From: CAZSCF01 sp964636505
GTDB lineage: Bacteria > Patescibacteriota > Minisyncoccia > Moranbacterales > UBA2206
Assembly: GCA_964636505.1 (NCBI GenBank)
Contig: CAZWRY010000004.1
Span: 1-64,000, forward strand
Length of the DNA stretch: 64,000 nt
Direction: 5' to 3'
The position numbers were made by a program, and so were the translations under genes. Positions 16,980-24,746 of this stretch are shown in pieces; position 1 is the stretch's first letter; each line of letters opens with the position of its first letter. The notes beneath the pieces are model-generated. The model was not told the DNA's origin and made no database searches. It saw nothing but the letters and a program-made list of their open reading frames with translations.

Positions 16980-17378
16980 TTATTTAAAACTTTTGATCTC
17001 ATCCAGTATCTCCTCCGGAATCGGATTTCTTTTGGGGCTTACTCCCGGATATTTCCAGACACTTATTATTTTAAACTGTTTTTGATTATTTAACAAATTT
17101 TTTTTATTTTGATTATTTTTGAGTTTCAAATTTTGAGTTCCGTGAATTTGGTACATTGCCCAAATTTCGCTAGACCAAGCCTTTTTTCCATTTTTGGTAT
17201 TTGTTGAAGGTGGCTGCATAACTGCAATGGTATTTTCCACAATGCCCTCTTCAATTCGCTGCGGGTTTTTAATGACGCGCGTCACCCTTTGCTGGCTCAA
17301 ACCATAGAATTTCATCTTCATCAAAGAATGCTGCGTCCAATAATATTTGTCGGTTTTTTTGGAAATTTTAAACTGCAT
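16980..17378 (-). CDS. Hypothetical protein, weakly DUF4258-like
   Basis: 132 residues. The first half (YYWTQHSLMKMKFYGLS, VTRVIKNPQRIEEG) has the spacing of DUF4258/RelE-like folds, but I cannot prove membership. A low-complexity insert rich in Asn, Lys and Gln (NLKLKNNQNKKNLLNNQ) splits it and looks like an in-frame repeat expansion. The C-terminus (VSPKRNPIPEEILDEI) is conserved-looking. It lies 7 nt downstream of htpX, so is probably co-transcribed with lemA-htpX. Confidence 0.6.
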   Translation of the reverse strand: MQFKISKKTDKYYWTQHSLMKMKFYGLSQQRVTRVIKNPQRIEEGIVENTIAVMQPPSTNTKNGKKAWSSEIWAMYQIHGTQNLKLKNNQNKKNLLNNQKQFKIISVWKYPGVSPKRNPIPEEILDEIKSFK

Positions 17379-17385
17379 AATCTAT

Positions 17386-18285
17386 TTATTTTATGTCCAT
17401 TCCGCGCAGAGCCTTAACTCTATCTTCAATTGGTGGGTGGGTTTGAAAAAGAGAAGCAATTTTTTTGCCCTTAAAAGGATTAGCGATGTAAAGATGGGCA
17501 GTAGCGCGATTGGCAACTTCCAATTTTTCCGGATCAGCCGAAATTTTTTCCAAAGCTCGCGCCAAACCTTCCGGATATCTTGTGAGTAAAGCCCCATCCG
17601 CATCAGCCAAAAACTCACGTTTACGTGAAATAGCCATTTGAATAAGCATCGCTGCAATCGGCGCTAAGATTGAAAGAACTAGTGCAATAACTATCATGAT
17701 AACTTGAACTTGGTTATTTTCGCTCTCGCTGCCCTTGCGGCCACCACCCCAAAATGTCCAGCTGCGAAACCAATCAGCGAGAAGCGCAATAAAACCAACC
17801 AGCACAACCACCACTGTGGAAAGCAAAATATCGCGATTACCAATGTGCGAAAGTTCATGCGCAATCACGCCTTCCAGTTCTGCTTTTTCCAATTTTTGAA
17901 TAATGCCTGTTGTAAGACAAATGACTCCATGCTTGGGATCGCGACCAGTTGCAAAAGCATTGGGCGCACTGTCTTCAATAATATATATTTTCGGCACCGG
18001 AAGCCCAGCAGTGATACAAAGATTTTCCACAATATGATATATCTCTCTTTCCTCATCATGCGTAACTTCTTTGGCTTTGCTCATGGCGAGCACAATTTTG
18101 TCGCTCCACCAATAGGAACCGAGGCTCATGAGAATAGAAAAAATTACGCAGCCATAGAGGATAGCGCTGTTATTCATGGCTCCAGCAAAAACATAGCCAA
18201 CTCCAATCACAAAAACCAAAAAGCCTGTGATATATATCCAGGTTAAACGCTTATTTTTATCCGCTTGATTATAGAGTGTTGTCAT
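17386..18285 (-). CDS. htpX: HtpX-like membrane metalloprotease (M48)
   Basis: A 299-residue zinc endopeptidase with the HExxH motif in IAHELSHIGNRD. Four hydrophobic segments (residues ~14-34, 41-62, ~152-172, ~188-212) and a downstream acidic zinc ligand region (FLADADGALLTRYPE) fit HtpX. The family removes damaged membrane proteins. It follows lemA by 1-2 nt; this pairing is common, and the two are probably one operon. Confidence 0.95.
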   Translation of the reverse strand: MTTLYNQADKNKRLTWIYITGFLVFVIGVGYVFAGAMNNSAILYGCVIFSILMSLGSYWWSDKIVLAMSKAKEVTHDEEREIYHIVENLCITAGLPVPKIYIIEDSAPNAFATGRDPKHGVICLTTGIIQKLEKAELEGVIAHELSHIGNRDILLSTVVVVLVGFIALLADWFRSWTFWGGGRKGSESENNQVQVIMIVIALVLSILAPIAAMLIQMAISRKREFLADADGALLTRYPEGLARALEKISADPEKLEVANRATAHLYIANPFKGKKIASLFQTHPPIEDRVKALRGMDIK

Positions 18286-18286
18286 T

Positions 18287-18850
18287 TTAAAATTCTACTT
18301 TAACAACTTCTTTTTCCTCTCCCTTAGCTTCAAAGAATTCTCGCTTAGTAAAATTCAGCATGCCGGCAAAAATATTGGTCGGGAAAACCTGGATTTTAGT
18401 ATTAAATTCCATAACATTGCCGTTATAGAATCTGCGAGCAGCTTGAATTTTATCTTCAGTGTCAGTCAGTTCTCTTTGGAGTTCCAAAAAATTTTGATTG
18501 GCTTTTAAGTCCGGATAGCTTTCGGCTACTGCAAACAAACTTTTGAGCGCTCCGGAAAGCATATTTTCTGCCTCAACCTTGTCTGCGCCTGCGTTAGCTC
18601 CCATTGCCTTTGTTCTGGCTTCGGTTACTTTTTCAAAAACTTCCTTTTCATGAGCCGCATAGCCCTTGACGGTACTAATCAAATTGGGAATTAAATCATA
18701 TCTTCTTTTAAGTTGCACATCAATATCACTCCAAGCCTCATCCACTCTATTTTTTAGCCTTATTAAGCCATTGTAAATGGCAATAACCCAAATTGCCAGC
18801 ACGACTACAACAATGATTAAAATTAATCCTATACCCATTTTTTTACGCAT
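18287..18850 (-). CDS. lemA: LemA family protein
   Basis: 187 residues from the ATG at 18850, preceded by AGGGAAG as a possible ribosome site (an upstream TTG is also in frame). One N-terminal membrane helix (residues ~5-27) is followed by the helical LemA domain (RVDEAWSDIDVQLKRRYDLIPNL, AARRFYNGNVMEFNTKIQVFPTNIFA). The molecular function is not settled for the family. Its neighbour htpX is the usual one. Confidence 0.93.
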   Translation of the reverse strand: MRKKMGIGLILIIVVVVLAIWVIAIYNGLIRLKNRVDEAWSDIDVQLKRRYDLIPNLISTVKGYAAHEKEVFEKVTEARTKAMGANAGADKVEAENMLSGALKSLFAVAESYPDLKANQNFLELQRELTDTEDKIQAARRFYNGNVMEFNTKIQVFPTNIFAGMLNFTKREFFEAKGEEKEVVKVEF

Positions 18851-18990
18851 AAACAACTTCCCTATAGCTTTTATGCTTTTAAAATTATTAACTTAGTATA
18901 ATTATACCATCCTGTCAGAATTTTTTCCACTTATTTTTTTCGCTAAATTGTGCTATTATTTAGAAAACATTAAAAAATTAAAATAAATTT

Positions 18991-19431
18991 ATGTCAAACT
19001 TATCACCTTATTATGTTTTTATTCTTCCGGCTGTCGTCGGAGTAATTATTCAATTCACCAAATTTTGCCTCTATTGCCTGAAACATGGTTGGAATTTCAG
19101 ATATATTATGACTCACGGACATATGCCTTCAGCCCACACCGGTTTTGCTATTTCTCTCATAACTTCAGTTGGTTACTTTGAAGGTGTACATTCCGGAGCT
19201 TTTGCCGTCGCTGTGGCTTTCGCTATCATTATTATTGATGACGCCGCCCGTTTGCGCATGTATTTGGGAGATCAGGGCCGTTATTTAAATATGCTGATTG
19301 AACAACTGGAAATTGATAAAACAAAATTCCCACGCCTTAAGGAAAGAGTGGGACACAGAGTAAGCGAAGTAATTGTCGGCGGGATTTATGGATTCTTTTT
19401 GACTATGCTTCTGATAAAAGTTCTCGTATAA
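18991..19431 (+). CDS. Divergent PAP2 family membrane protein (DUF212)
   Basis: 146 residues with four hydrophobic segments. The family signature GHMPSAHTGFAISL, DDAARLRMYLGDQGR and KERVGHRVSEVIVGG all match the divergent PAP2/acid-phosphatase-like family, whose members may be lipid phosphatases. It is transcribed away from lemA, and its 3' end overlaps the murE 3' end by 29 nt in convergent orientation. Confidence 0.9.
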   Translation: MSNLSPYYVFILPAVVGVIIQFTKFCLYCLKHGWNFRYIMTHGHMPSAHTGFAISLITSVGYFEGVHSGAFAVAVAFAIIIIDDAARLRMYLGDQGRYLNMLIEQLEIDKTKFPRLKERVGHRVSEVIVGGIYGFFLTMLLIKVLV

Positions 19432-20665
19432 CTTTTTTGTCGTTCCAAGGAATTCTTTTTTTGCCAATCGCCATGGTTTCTTCTGCGCCTTTGCCAGTTA
19501 CCAACACAAAATCTCCAGGCTCTGCAATTTGCAGAGCTTTTTTAATGGCTTCGCGCCTATCCGGAATTGTCCAAAAATTTTTACCTTCAATTTTATTTTT
19601 TATTCCACTTGTAATTTCATCTATTATCTGAAGCGGATCTTCATTGTACGGATCTTCGTTAGTAATGATAATGTGGTCAGCATATTTAGAAACAGTATCG
19701 CCCATAATCGGCCTTTTACCGCGATCGCGCTGCCCGCAAGAACCGAAAACCGCAATAATTTTATTTTTTTGAATGTTTATTTTTTCAATGAACGCATAAA
19801 GCTTTTCTAATGAATCCGGTGTTAAAGCATAGTCAATAATAATACTCAAGCTTCTTTCATTTTCCACATATTCCATTCGACCCGGAACTAATTTTATTTT
19901 TTCCAAAGCTGATTTTATTATTTCAAGGCTTATCCCCTCAGAAAATCCCACACAAATCGCCGCCAGAGCATTTTCAACGTTAAATTTGCCCAATAAATTT
20001 AATGTGAATTTTAAATTTTGAATTTTAAATTTTGAATTATTTATATTCAACTCAATTTCTTCAGCCTTTATAATTTTAAAATTCGTCATTGGAAATTTAT
20101 TCGAAATTCTTGTGGAATATCCATAAGCATTCCTTGCTCCGCAATCCAAGAATCTTTCTGGTTTTTCCATGTCCAGATTAACAATGGCCGTACTGATATT
20201 TTTAAATAGTTTGTATTTGGCTTGGCGATACTTTTCCATTGTCTCATGATAATCCAAATGTTCGCGGGTGATATTAGTAATAACGGCAGTGTTATATTTA
20301 ACCCCCCAAACTCGGTATTGATCCAAAGAATGAGAGGATGTTTCCAAAACCAAATATTCACATCCTTTTTTGACTGCTTTTTGAATAAATTTTTGTACCG
20401 CAAAGCTGGAAAGAGTTGTAAATTTAGTTTTATTTACTTCCTCTTCACCATTCATTTTGAAATTTATAGTGGAAGCCACAGCCACTTTTTTCTTTGCTTC
20501 TTCTAGAATTCTGGCAATCATTTGCACAGTCGTTGTTTTGCCATTAGTTCCCGTTACTCCGATGACTTTAATCTTTTTTGATGAGAACCCATACAAAATA
20601 TTAGCCAAGACAGCTTGAAAAAGATGGTAAATATTTTTGATGGATTGTGGAATAAGTTTTTTCAT
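19403..20665 (-). CDS. murE: MurE-type UDP-MurNAc-peptide ligase
   Basis: A 420-residue Mur ligase adding the third amino acid of the wall stem peptide. The ATP-binding GVTGTNGKTTT, the central domain (SSHSLDQYRVWGV, NITREHLDYH) and the C-terminal domain are present. It is ~70 residues short at the N-terminus compared with E. coli MurE, so the UDP-binding domain is reduced. The amino-acid specificity motif reads NEDPYNEDP instead of DNPR (diaminopimelate) or DNPA (lysine), so the substrate is unclear. A tandem repeat-derived insert (NNSKFKIQNLKF) lies at about residue 205-220. It starts 1 nt overlapping the femX stop. Confidence 0.9.
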   Translation of the reverse strand: MKKLIPQSIKNIYHLFQAVLANILYGFSSKKIKVIGVTGTNGKTTTVQMIARILEEAKKKVAVASTINFKMNGEEEVNKTKFTTLSSFAVQKFIQKAVKKGCEYLVLETSSHSLDQYRVWGVKYNTAVITNITREHLDYHETMEKYRQAKYKLFKNISTAIVNLDMEKPERFLDCGARNAYGYSTRISNKFPMTNFKIIKAEEIELNINNSKFKIQNLKFTLNLLGKFNVENALAAICVGFSEGISLEIIKSALEKIKLVPGRMEYVENERSLSIIIDYALTPDSLEKLYAFIEKINIQKNKIIAVFGSCGQRDRGKRPIMGDTVSKYADHIIITNEDPYNEDPLQIIDEITSGIKNKIEGKNFWTIPDRREAIKKALQIAEPGDFVLVTGKGAEETMAIGKKRIPWNDKKVIRELLSEA

Positions 20666-21672
20666 CAGAAAATTGATTTTATTTTTTGGATAATCCTGTA
20701 CAGGAGATATATTTGCTGATTCAAGATTATATCATAGCTTCCTGAAAATTCAACCGGCTTGGTTTGTGGAGAAAAACCCAGCTTGAACTTGGTAATACCT
20801 GCCCAGGAGTTGGCTTTTTGCATTTTCACTCCCCCAAAATCATAGAGTTTGCATCCGTTCTTTTTGGCATCCAAAATAGCCTGCCATTGCAAAAGATAGG
20901 GTGCCATTACATTACGATATTCATCGTCAGTTGCTCCATGTAAATAAATGGCAGTATCTTCATAAAATACAACCAAATTAGCCGCAATAATTTTATCTCT
21001 ATATTCTGCAACATAAAGTTTTATAATTTCTCCCGGAATAGTTTCCAACATTTTCTTATAATACTCACTGGCATGAAATCTTATGTTTTTTCTTTTTTCC
21101 GTTAACTTAACTAGCCTAATAAATTCGTCTATATATTTTTTATTTTGGTCATTGGAAATTGGAGTTTGATTGGAAATTGGAAATTGGAAATTGGAAATTA
21201 CTTTCACAGAAACGCCTCGTTTCTGTGAAAGATTTATATTGTATCTTGTTTTTTGGCTCATTTCAGCCAAAATTTCTTCTTCTGATTTAGAAATATCCAT
21301 AATGAAGATTTCTTTCGGCTGCATATCATGCGGTGCTTTTCGAATTTTATATTCAGTACTATTTTTTATCAGGTTTAACATTTCTTCATTTTCTGGATCA
21401 ATTCGAATCCAGCCAATGTTTTCTTTCTTGGCTAGAGTTAATAAAGTTGTCATTCCGATCCGCCAGCTGGCGGACGAGGAATCTAACTCCATAACTGGTC
21501 CGCGTGGACTATAAAAATACTTGCCTACTATTGGTAATTTGTGTTCAATAATGTTTGCCTGAAAATTACCCTCTGAAACAAAAAAAGTCCTCCGCCCAAC
21601 GGCTGATTGAAATTTTCGCCATTCCTCAGATTGAAGAAAATTTAAATTGTTATTTTTTAGATTGTTTAGCAT
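20665..21672 (-). CDS. FemAB-family peptidyltransferase (wall cross-bridge)
   Basis: 335 residues. FemX/FmhB-like proteins add amino acids to lipid II using aminoacyl-tRNA. Family features are FLQSEEWRKFQ, GKYFYSPRGPV, IRIDPEN, the CoA-fold region (TRYNINLSQKRGV) and the C-terminal LHGATDDEYRNVMAPYLLQW. Residues ~148-176 contain an insertion from a 13-bp inverted repeat plus GGAAATT tandem repeats; a 16-bp palindrome (21459-21474) encodes part of residues ~66-71. The gene is coupled to murE (TGATG overlap), so both act in peptidoglycan precursor synthesis. Confidence 0.9.
   Translation of the reverse strand: MLNNLKNNNLNFLQSEEWRKFQSAVGRRTFFVSEGNFQANIIEHKLPIVGKYFYSPRGPVMELDSSSASWRIGMTTLLTLAKKENIGWIRIDPENEEMLNLIKNSTEYKIRKAPHDMQPKEIFIMDISKSEEEILAEMSQKTRYNINLSQKRGVSVKVISNFQFPISNQTPISNDQNKKYIDEFIRLVKLTEKRKNIRFHASEYYKKMLETIPGEIIKLYVAEYRDKIIAANLVVFYEDTAIYLHGATDDEYRNVMAPYLLQWQAILDAKKNGCKLYDFGGVKMQKANSWAGITKFKLGFSPQTKPVEFSGSYDIILNQQIYLLYRIIQKIKSIF
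21154..21231. repeat. Palindrome plus GGAAATT tandem repeat inside femX
   Basis: Perfect arms CTTTCACAGAAAC (21201-21213) and GTTTCTGTGAAAG (21219-21231) flank a 5-nt loop. Next to it on the left are four perfect GGAAATT units (21172-21199) and a fifth at 21154. The combination keeps the reading frame of femX. The same architecture occurs in tsaE. Confidence 0.9.
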
Positions 21673-21680
21673 AAATAAAG

Positions 21681-21881
21681 AGCGGGTAAAGAGAGTCGAA
21701 CTCCTATCTCAACCTTGCCTGCCCGTAGTGCTTCGCTTGAGCGAGATACCAGAATCGAACTGGCGCTTTAACCTTGGGAAGGTCACGTACTACCACTATA
21801 CTAATCTCGCACATACAAAGCAGTTGGAGGGAACCATGCCTGCCGGTAGGCAGGGCATAATAGCCGCTATACTATACCCAC
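21681..21881 (-). other. Two halves of a possible second tRNA flanking tRNA-Gly
   Basis: On the minus strand, GTGGGTA (21875-21881) followed by a D-arm-like GTATAGCGGCTATTATG reads as a tRNA 5' half. AGGAG-TTCGACT-CTCTT (T-arm) plus TACCCGC (21682-21688) and discriminator T reads as a 3' half. The two acceptor strands pair over seven positions (one G-U). Between them lie the palindrome TGCCTACCGGCA and the intact tRNA-Gly(CCC). It may be a tRNA pseudogene broken by insertion; see findings. Confidence 0.4.
21740..21810 (-). tRNA. tRNA-Gly(CCC)
   Basis: Complete cloverleaf: acceptor GCGAGAT/ATCTCGC, anticodon stem TGACC/GGTTA with loop TTCCCAA (CCC), T-arm CCAG-TTCGATT-CTGG, discriminator T. 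CCA is not encoded. Confidence 0.95.
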
Positions 21882-21908
21882 AAAGAACGAGAAAAACTCG
21901 CCCTTGGT

Positions 21909-22499
21909 TTATTCTTGCGCTCCACCACCAGCATTCCCTGAACCAGAAGATACATTATTTGCGGATGTGTCTTCTGATGTGATCACTGCGATTTGTGTTT
22001 TATCCTTGTTTGCTTCATCCTCACTTGCTCCCATGGTAACCATAACGCTAACCTGGCCTTTTTTGAAATTAAGTATTTTACCCTGCGTTCCCATGTCCGT
22101 TTCGTTTTCTTTTTGCCAACCACTCTTAGCCATTTCTTCTTTATATTTAATCATTGCTTCTTCTGGAGTAGTAGATGTAAGATAAGATATTGAATAGCTT
22201 TTTTCTGCAGCAGACCCGCTTATAGCAAAAACGACCTTTGCGTCAGAAAAAATAAAGATATCCTTGGGAAAATTTTCTGGAATTTTGACATTCTCGCCCG
22301 CCGAGAACGATCCGTCCTTGGTATCAATGCTCGCAGTTCCCTTACCTGTGTCAATATTTACCTTTCCGCCTGTTTGAGACTCAATGGCCTTCTCCATTAT
22401 TTTTTGGCCAATTTCTTCCTTGGATGGAAATGGCCAACAGCCCGAAAGTACTATAATAGCACCCAGGGCTACTGTCGCGAGAAACAATTTTTGTTTCAT
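21909..22499 (-). CDS. Lipoprotein, function unknown
   Basis: 196 residues. A signal peptide with the lipobox LSGC (Cys21) marks it as a lipid-anchored exported protein. The middle (SISYLTSTTPEEAMIKYKEEMAKSGWQ, then FKKGQVSVMVTM) resembles small ligand-binding or stress lipoproteins but no family is certain. The C-terminus is a low-complexity tail (SSGSGNAGGG). It is a single gene between ruvA and tRNA-Gly. Confidence 0.75.
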   Translation of the reverse strand: MKQKLFLATVALGAIIVLSGCWPFPSKEEIGQKIMEKAIESQTGGKVNIDTGKGTASIDTKDGSFSAGENVKIPENFPKDIFIFSDAKVVFAISGSAAEKSYSISYLTSTTPEEAMIKYKEEMAKSGWQKENETDMGTQGKILNFKKGQVSVMVTMGASEDEANKDKTQIAVITSEDTSANNVSSGSGNAGGGAQE

Positions 22500-22545
22500 A
22501 TTTTTTTATTAATTATTATTCAAAAATAATCCCAAAGAGAAAGAA

Positions 22546-23118
22546 TTATTTTTTTCCTAAATTTTTAAGAGCCATCTTTATTCTCTCTCCCACCTCTTTG
22601 ATATCTTTGGACACTGATTTTAAGGCTTCCCTTGCTTCGGTACCCGAATAGCCCATTCCGGTCAGAGCTTCAATAGCATCCAGATCACTCACGGCACCCT
22701 TTTTTTCACTTTCCGGCATATCGGCAATTTTATTTTTGAGTTCCAAAATAACTCTCTCTGCGGTTTTCTTTCCCACCCCGGAAACCCTGGTTAAAATGGA
22801 TGAATCCTCATTAAGAATGGCCGTTTTAATTGTTCGTGGAGTAGCCACCGTTAAAATTCCCAATCCTGCCTTAGGGCCAATACCGGAGATAGAGATTAGA
22901 AGTTCAAACATTTCCAATTCCTCCGAAGATAAAAATCCGTACAAAGCTAGGGTGTCTTCTCTTACGTAGGTATGAATAAAAAAATCAACCTCTTTTTGGC
23001 CGGCTAATTTGCCAAGCGCATAAGGCGTGGCAAAAATTTTATAGCCTATTCCATTAACATCTACCACAATATAGTTATCTTTGATATATTCAATTTTACC
23101 TTTAATTTTAGCAAACAT
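22546..23118 (-). CDS. ruvA: Holliday junction helicase subunit RuvA
   Basis: 190 residues from the ATG at 23118; the longer frame adds residues encoded by a non-coding repeat and is unlikely. Domain I (MFAKIKGKIEYI, VDVNGIGYKI), the helix-hairpin-helix domain II (ISGIGPKAGLGIL, VSGVGKKTAERVILEL) and the C-terminal domain III that contacts RuvB (LTGMGYSGTEAREAL) are all present. It directs RuvB to four-way junctions. ruvB (36456) and ruvC (42509) lie elsewhere in the window, so the three subunits are not in one operon. Confidence 0.97.
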   Translation of the reverse strand: MFAKIKGKIEYIKDNYIVVDVNGIGYKIFATPYALGKLAGQKEVDFFIHTYVREDTLALYGFLSSEELEMFELLISISGIGPKAGLGILTVATPRTIKTAILNEDSSILTRVSGVGKKTAERVILELKNKIADMPESEKKGAVSDLDAIEALTGMGYSGTEAREALKSVSKDIKEVGERIKMALKNLGKK

Positions 23119-23346
23119 ATTCATGAAACATGAAACATACAACATTCAACAACTGGCTAGTAACTTTTTTCTCCTCATTATTTGAGTTGTGCTTTATATT
23201 GTATGTTATATGAATTATTTTAACATTTTCCCCAGTTCTTGCCAAAAAAAGAATGGCGTGTTATAAAAATAAAGCTAACTTAAAGCTCTCAATTAACTAA
23301 AAATAAGAATCCCGAAGGAACCCCTTTGGGACTAAAAACTACTCTT

Positions 23347-23616
23347 ATGCCAATCAAGAAATCAGCTAAAAAATATATGCGCGTAACCAAGCGCAAAACT
23401 GAAAAAAACAGAAAGATTAAAGGACAATTCAAGGGTGCCATTAAGAAAACTCGCGAATTAATCCAAGCAGGAAAGACGACCGATGCCAAGGAATGGCTCC
23501 AAAAATCAATCAAGGCCTTAGATAAAGCTGCTCAAAAGAAAGTCATTCATAAAAATACCGCTGCTAGAAAAAAATCTAGACTCAACAAATTCGTCAAAGC
23601 AGCTGTGAAAAAATAA
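23347..23616 (+). CDS. rpsT: Ribosomal protein S20
   Basis: 89 residues, highly basic, helical (MPIKKSAKKYMRVTKRKTEK, VHKNTAARKKSRL-like IHKNTAARKKSRL). The ATG at 23347 is chosen over an upstream TTG because the family starts MP-x-K. It binds 16S rRNA in the small subunit. The upstream leader can form a hairpin (CCC-AAGG/CCTT-GGG around 23310-23330), a possible site for feedback control. Confidence 0.96.
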   Translation: MPIKKSAKKYMRVTKRKTEKNRKIKGQFKGAIKKTRELIQAGKTTDAKEWLQKSIKALDKAAQKKVIHKNTAARKKSRLNKFVKAAVKK

Positions 23617-23624
23617 ATCTTACA

Positions 23625-23650
23625 AAAGCCCGCCAAAAGGCGGGCTTTTT
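23625..23650. terminator. Bidirectional terminator between rpsT and holA
   Basis: GCCCGCC-aaaa-GGCGGGC flanked by A and T runs on both sides; serves rpsT (plus) and holA (minus). Confidence 0.93.
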
Positions 23651-23667
23651 AATTCTTGTAGCTTATT

Positions 23668-24645
23668 TTACAATTCAGCCACGAATTTATCTAATGCCAA
23701 GTGAATATTTATTTTTCCGGTTTTTATTTGTATATCCAAATCAGATAATTTTTGATAGATAATTTTTAATTTTTGCAATGGAAAATTTCTGGTTTGCATA
23801 AAACTTTTCCTAATTACAAAGGGATGCATCTTGGTTATTTTGGATATTTCATATTCATTGGAGTTATAATTTTCTCTCAGGTCAGCCACTTTTAAAAGGT
23901 TGCGAAATTGATAAATAAACATAGAAAAAATGTAAAAAGGATCTTCGCCTTTTTGCAGATGATTTTCTAAGAGCTTCATGGCTTCTTTTTTGTTTCCATT
24001 GGCCAAAGCATCAATAGTATTGAAAATATTAATATCTGTCTCGGCTCTGACAATTTCTTCCACATCTTTTTCACTGATTATTTTTCCGTCCGAAAAATTA
24101 ACCAGCTTTTGAATTTCCCTGTCCAAAGAAAACATATTTCCACCAGTAAAAAGAACTAGCTTTTCCAAGGCGCTTTTAGACAGGCCGCATTTTTCATCCA
24201 AGATTTTTATTCTTTTCACAATCCAGGCGTTTAGTTTTTCTCCGTTTAGTTTTTCAAAGTTTTGTCTTTTAATTTTATCTCCCAATGATTCAAAAAATTT
24301 AAATAGAGAGCTGCTTTTTTTGGGAAAATCTTTTTCCCAAAAAATTACCACCAAGTCTTCGCCAGCAGCCAATTCGTCTTTTTTTTTCTTCAAAAAATCC
24401 AGCATTTCTTTCTGATCAAAAACCGGAGCGTTGCCAATTAAATTCTTGACAATTACCAATCTCTTGGGCGCCAAAAGATTGGCTGTAGAAAAAACATTTA
24501 TAATATCTTTGGTCTTGGCGTTTTCTTTAAAATCAAAAACAGACAATCCCGAAGAAGAACTGTCGCTACTCAGAAATTTGTTTTTTATTTCAATTGTTTT
24601 TTGGCTAGACCTGAAAGAGTCCGCGCCAAAAAGAAAAATAATCAT
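23668..24645 (-). CDS. holA: DNA polymerase III delta subunit
   Basis: 325 residues. Delta opens the beta clamp during loading. Visible marks are the N-terminal IIFLFGADSFRS, the AAA+-like core without a Walker A, TGGNMFSLDREIQKLVNFSDG, and the C-terminal collar domain (PFVIRKSFMQTRNF, LSDLDIQIKTGK). Length matches the family. Convergent with rpsT. Confidence 0.92.
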   Translation of the reverse strand: MIIFLFGADSFRSSQKTIEIKNKFLSSDSSSSGLSVFDFKENAKTKDIINVFSTANLLAPKRLVIVKNLIGNAPVFDQKEMLDFLKKKKDELAAGEDLVVIFWEKDFPKKSSSLFKFFESLGDKIKRQNFEKLNGEKLNAWIVKRIKILDEKCGLSKSALEKLVLFTGGNMFSLDREIQKLVNFSDGKIISEKDVEEIVRAETDINIFNTIDALANGNKKEAMKLLENHLQKGEDPFYIFSMFIYQFRNLLKVADLRENYNSNEYEISKITKMHPFVIRKSFMQTRNFPLQKLKIIYQKLSDLDIQIKTGKINIHLALDKFVAEL

Positions 24646-24746
24646 ATTCTCAGAATTTCTTGCTTCTCCTTTCCAGACAATGTTACATCAAATATTTCAA
24701 ACACTAAAAAACATTGAATGCCTAGTGAAAATTGAGAACTAAGAAT

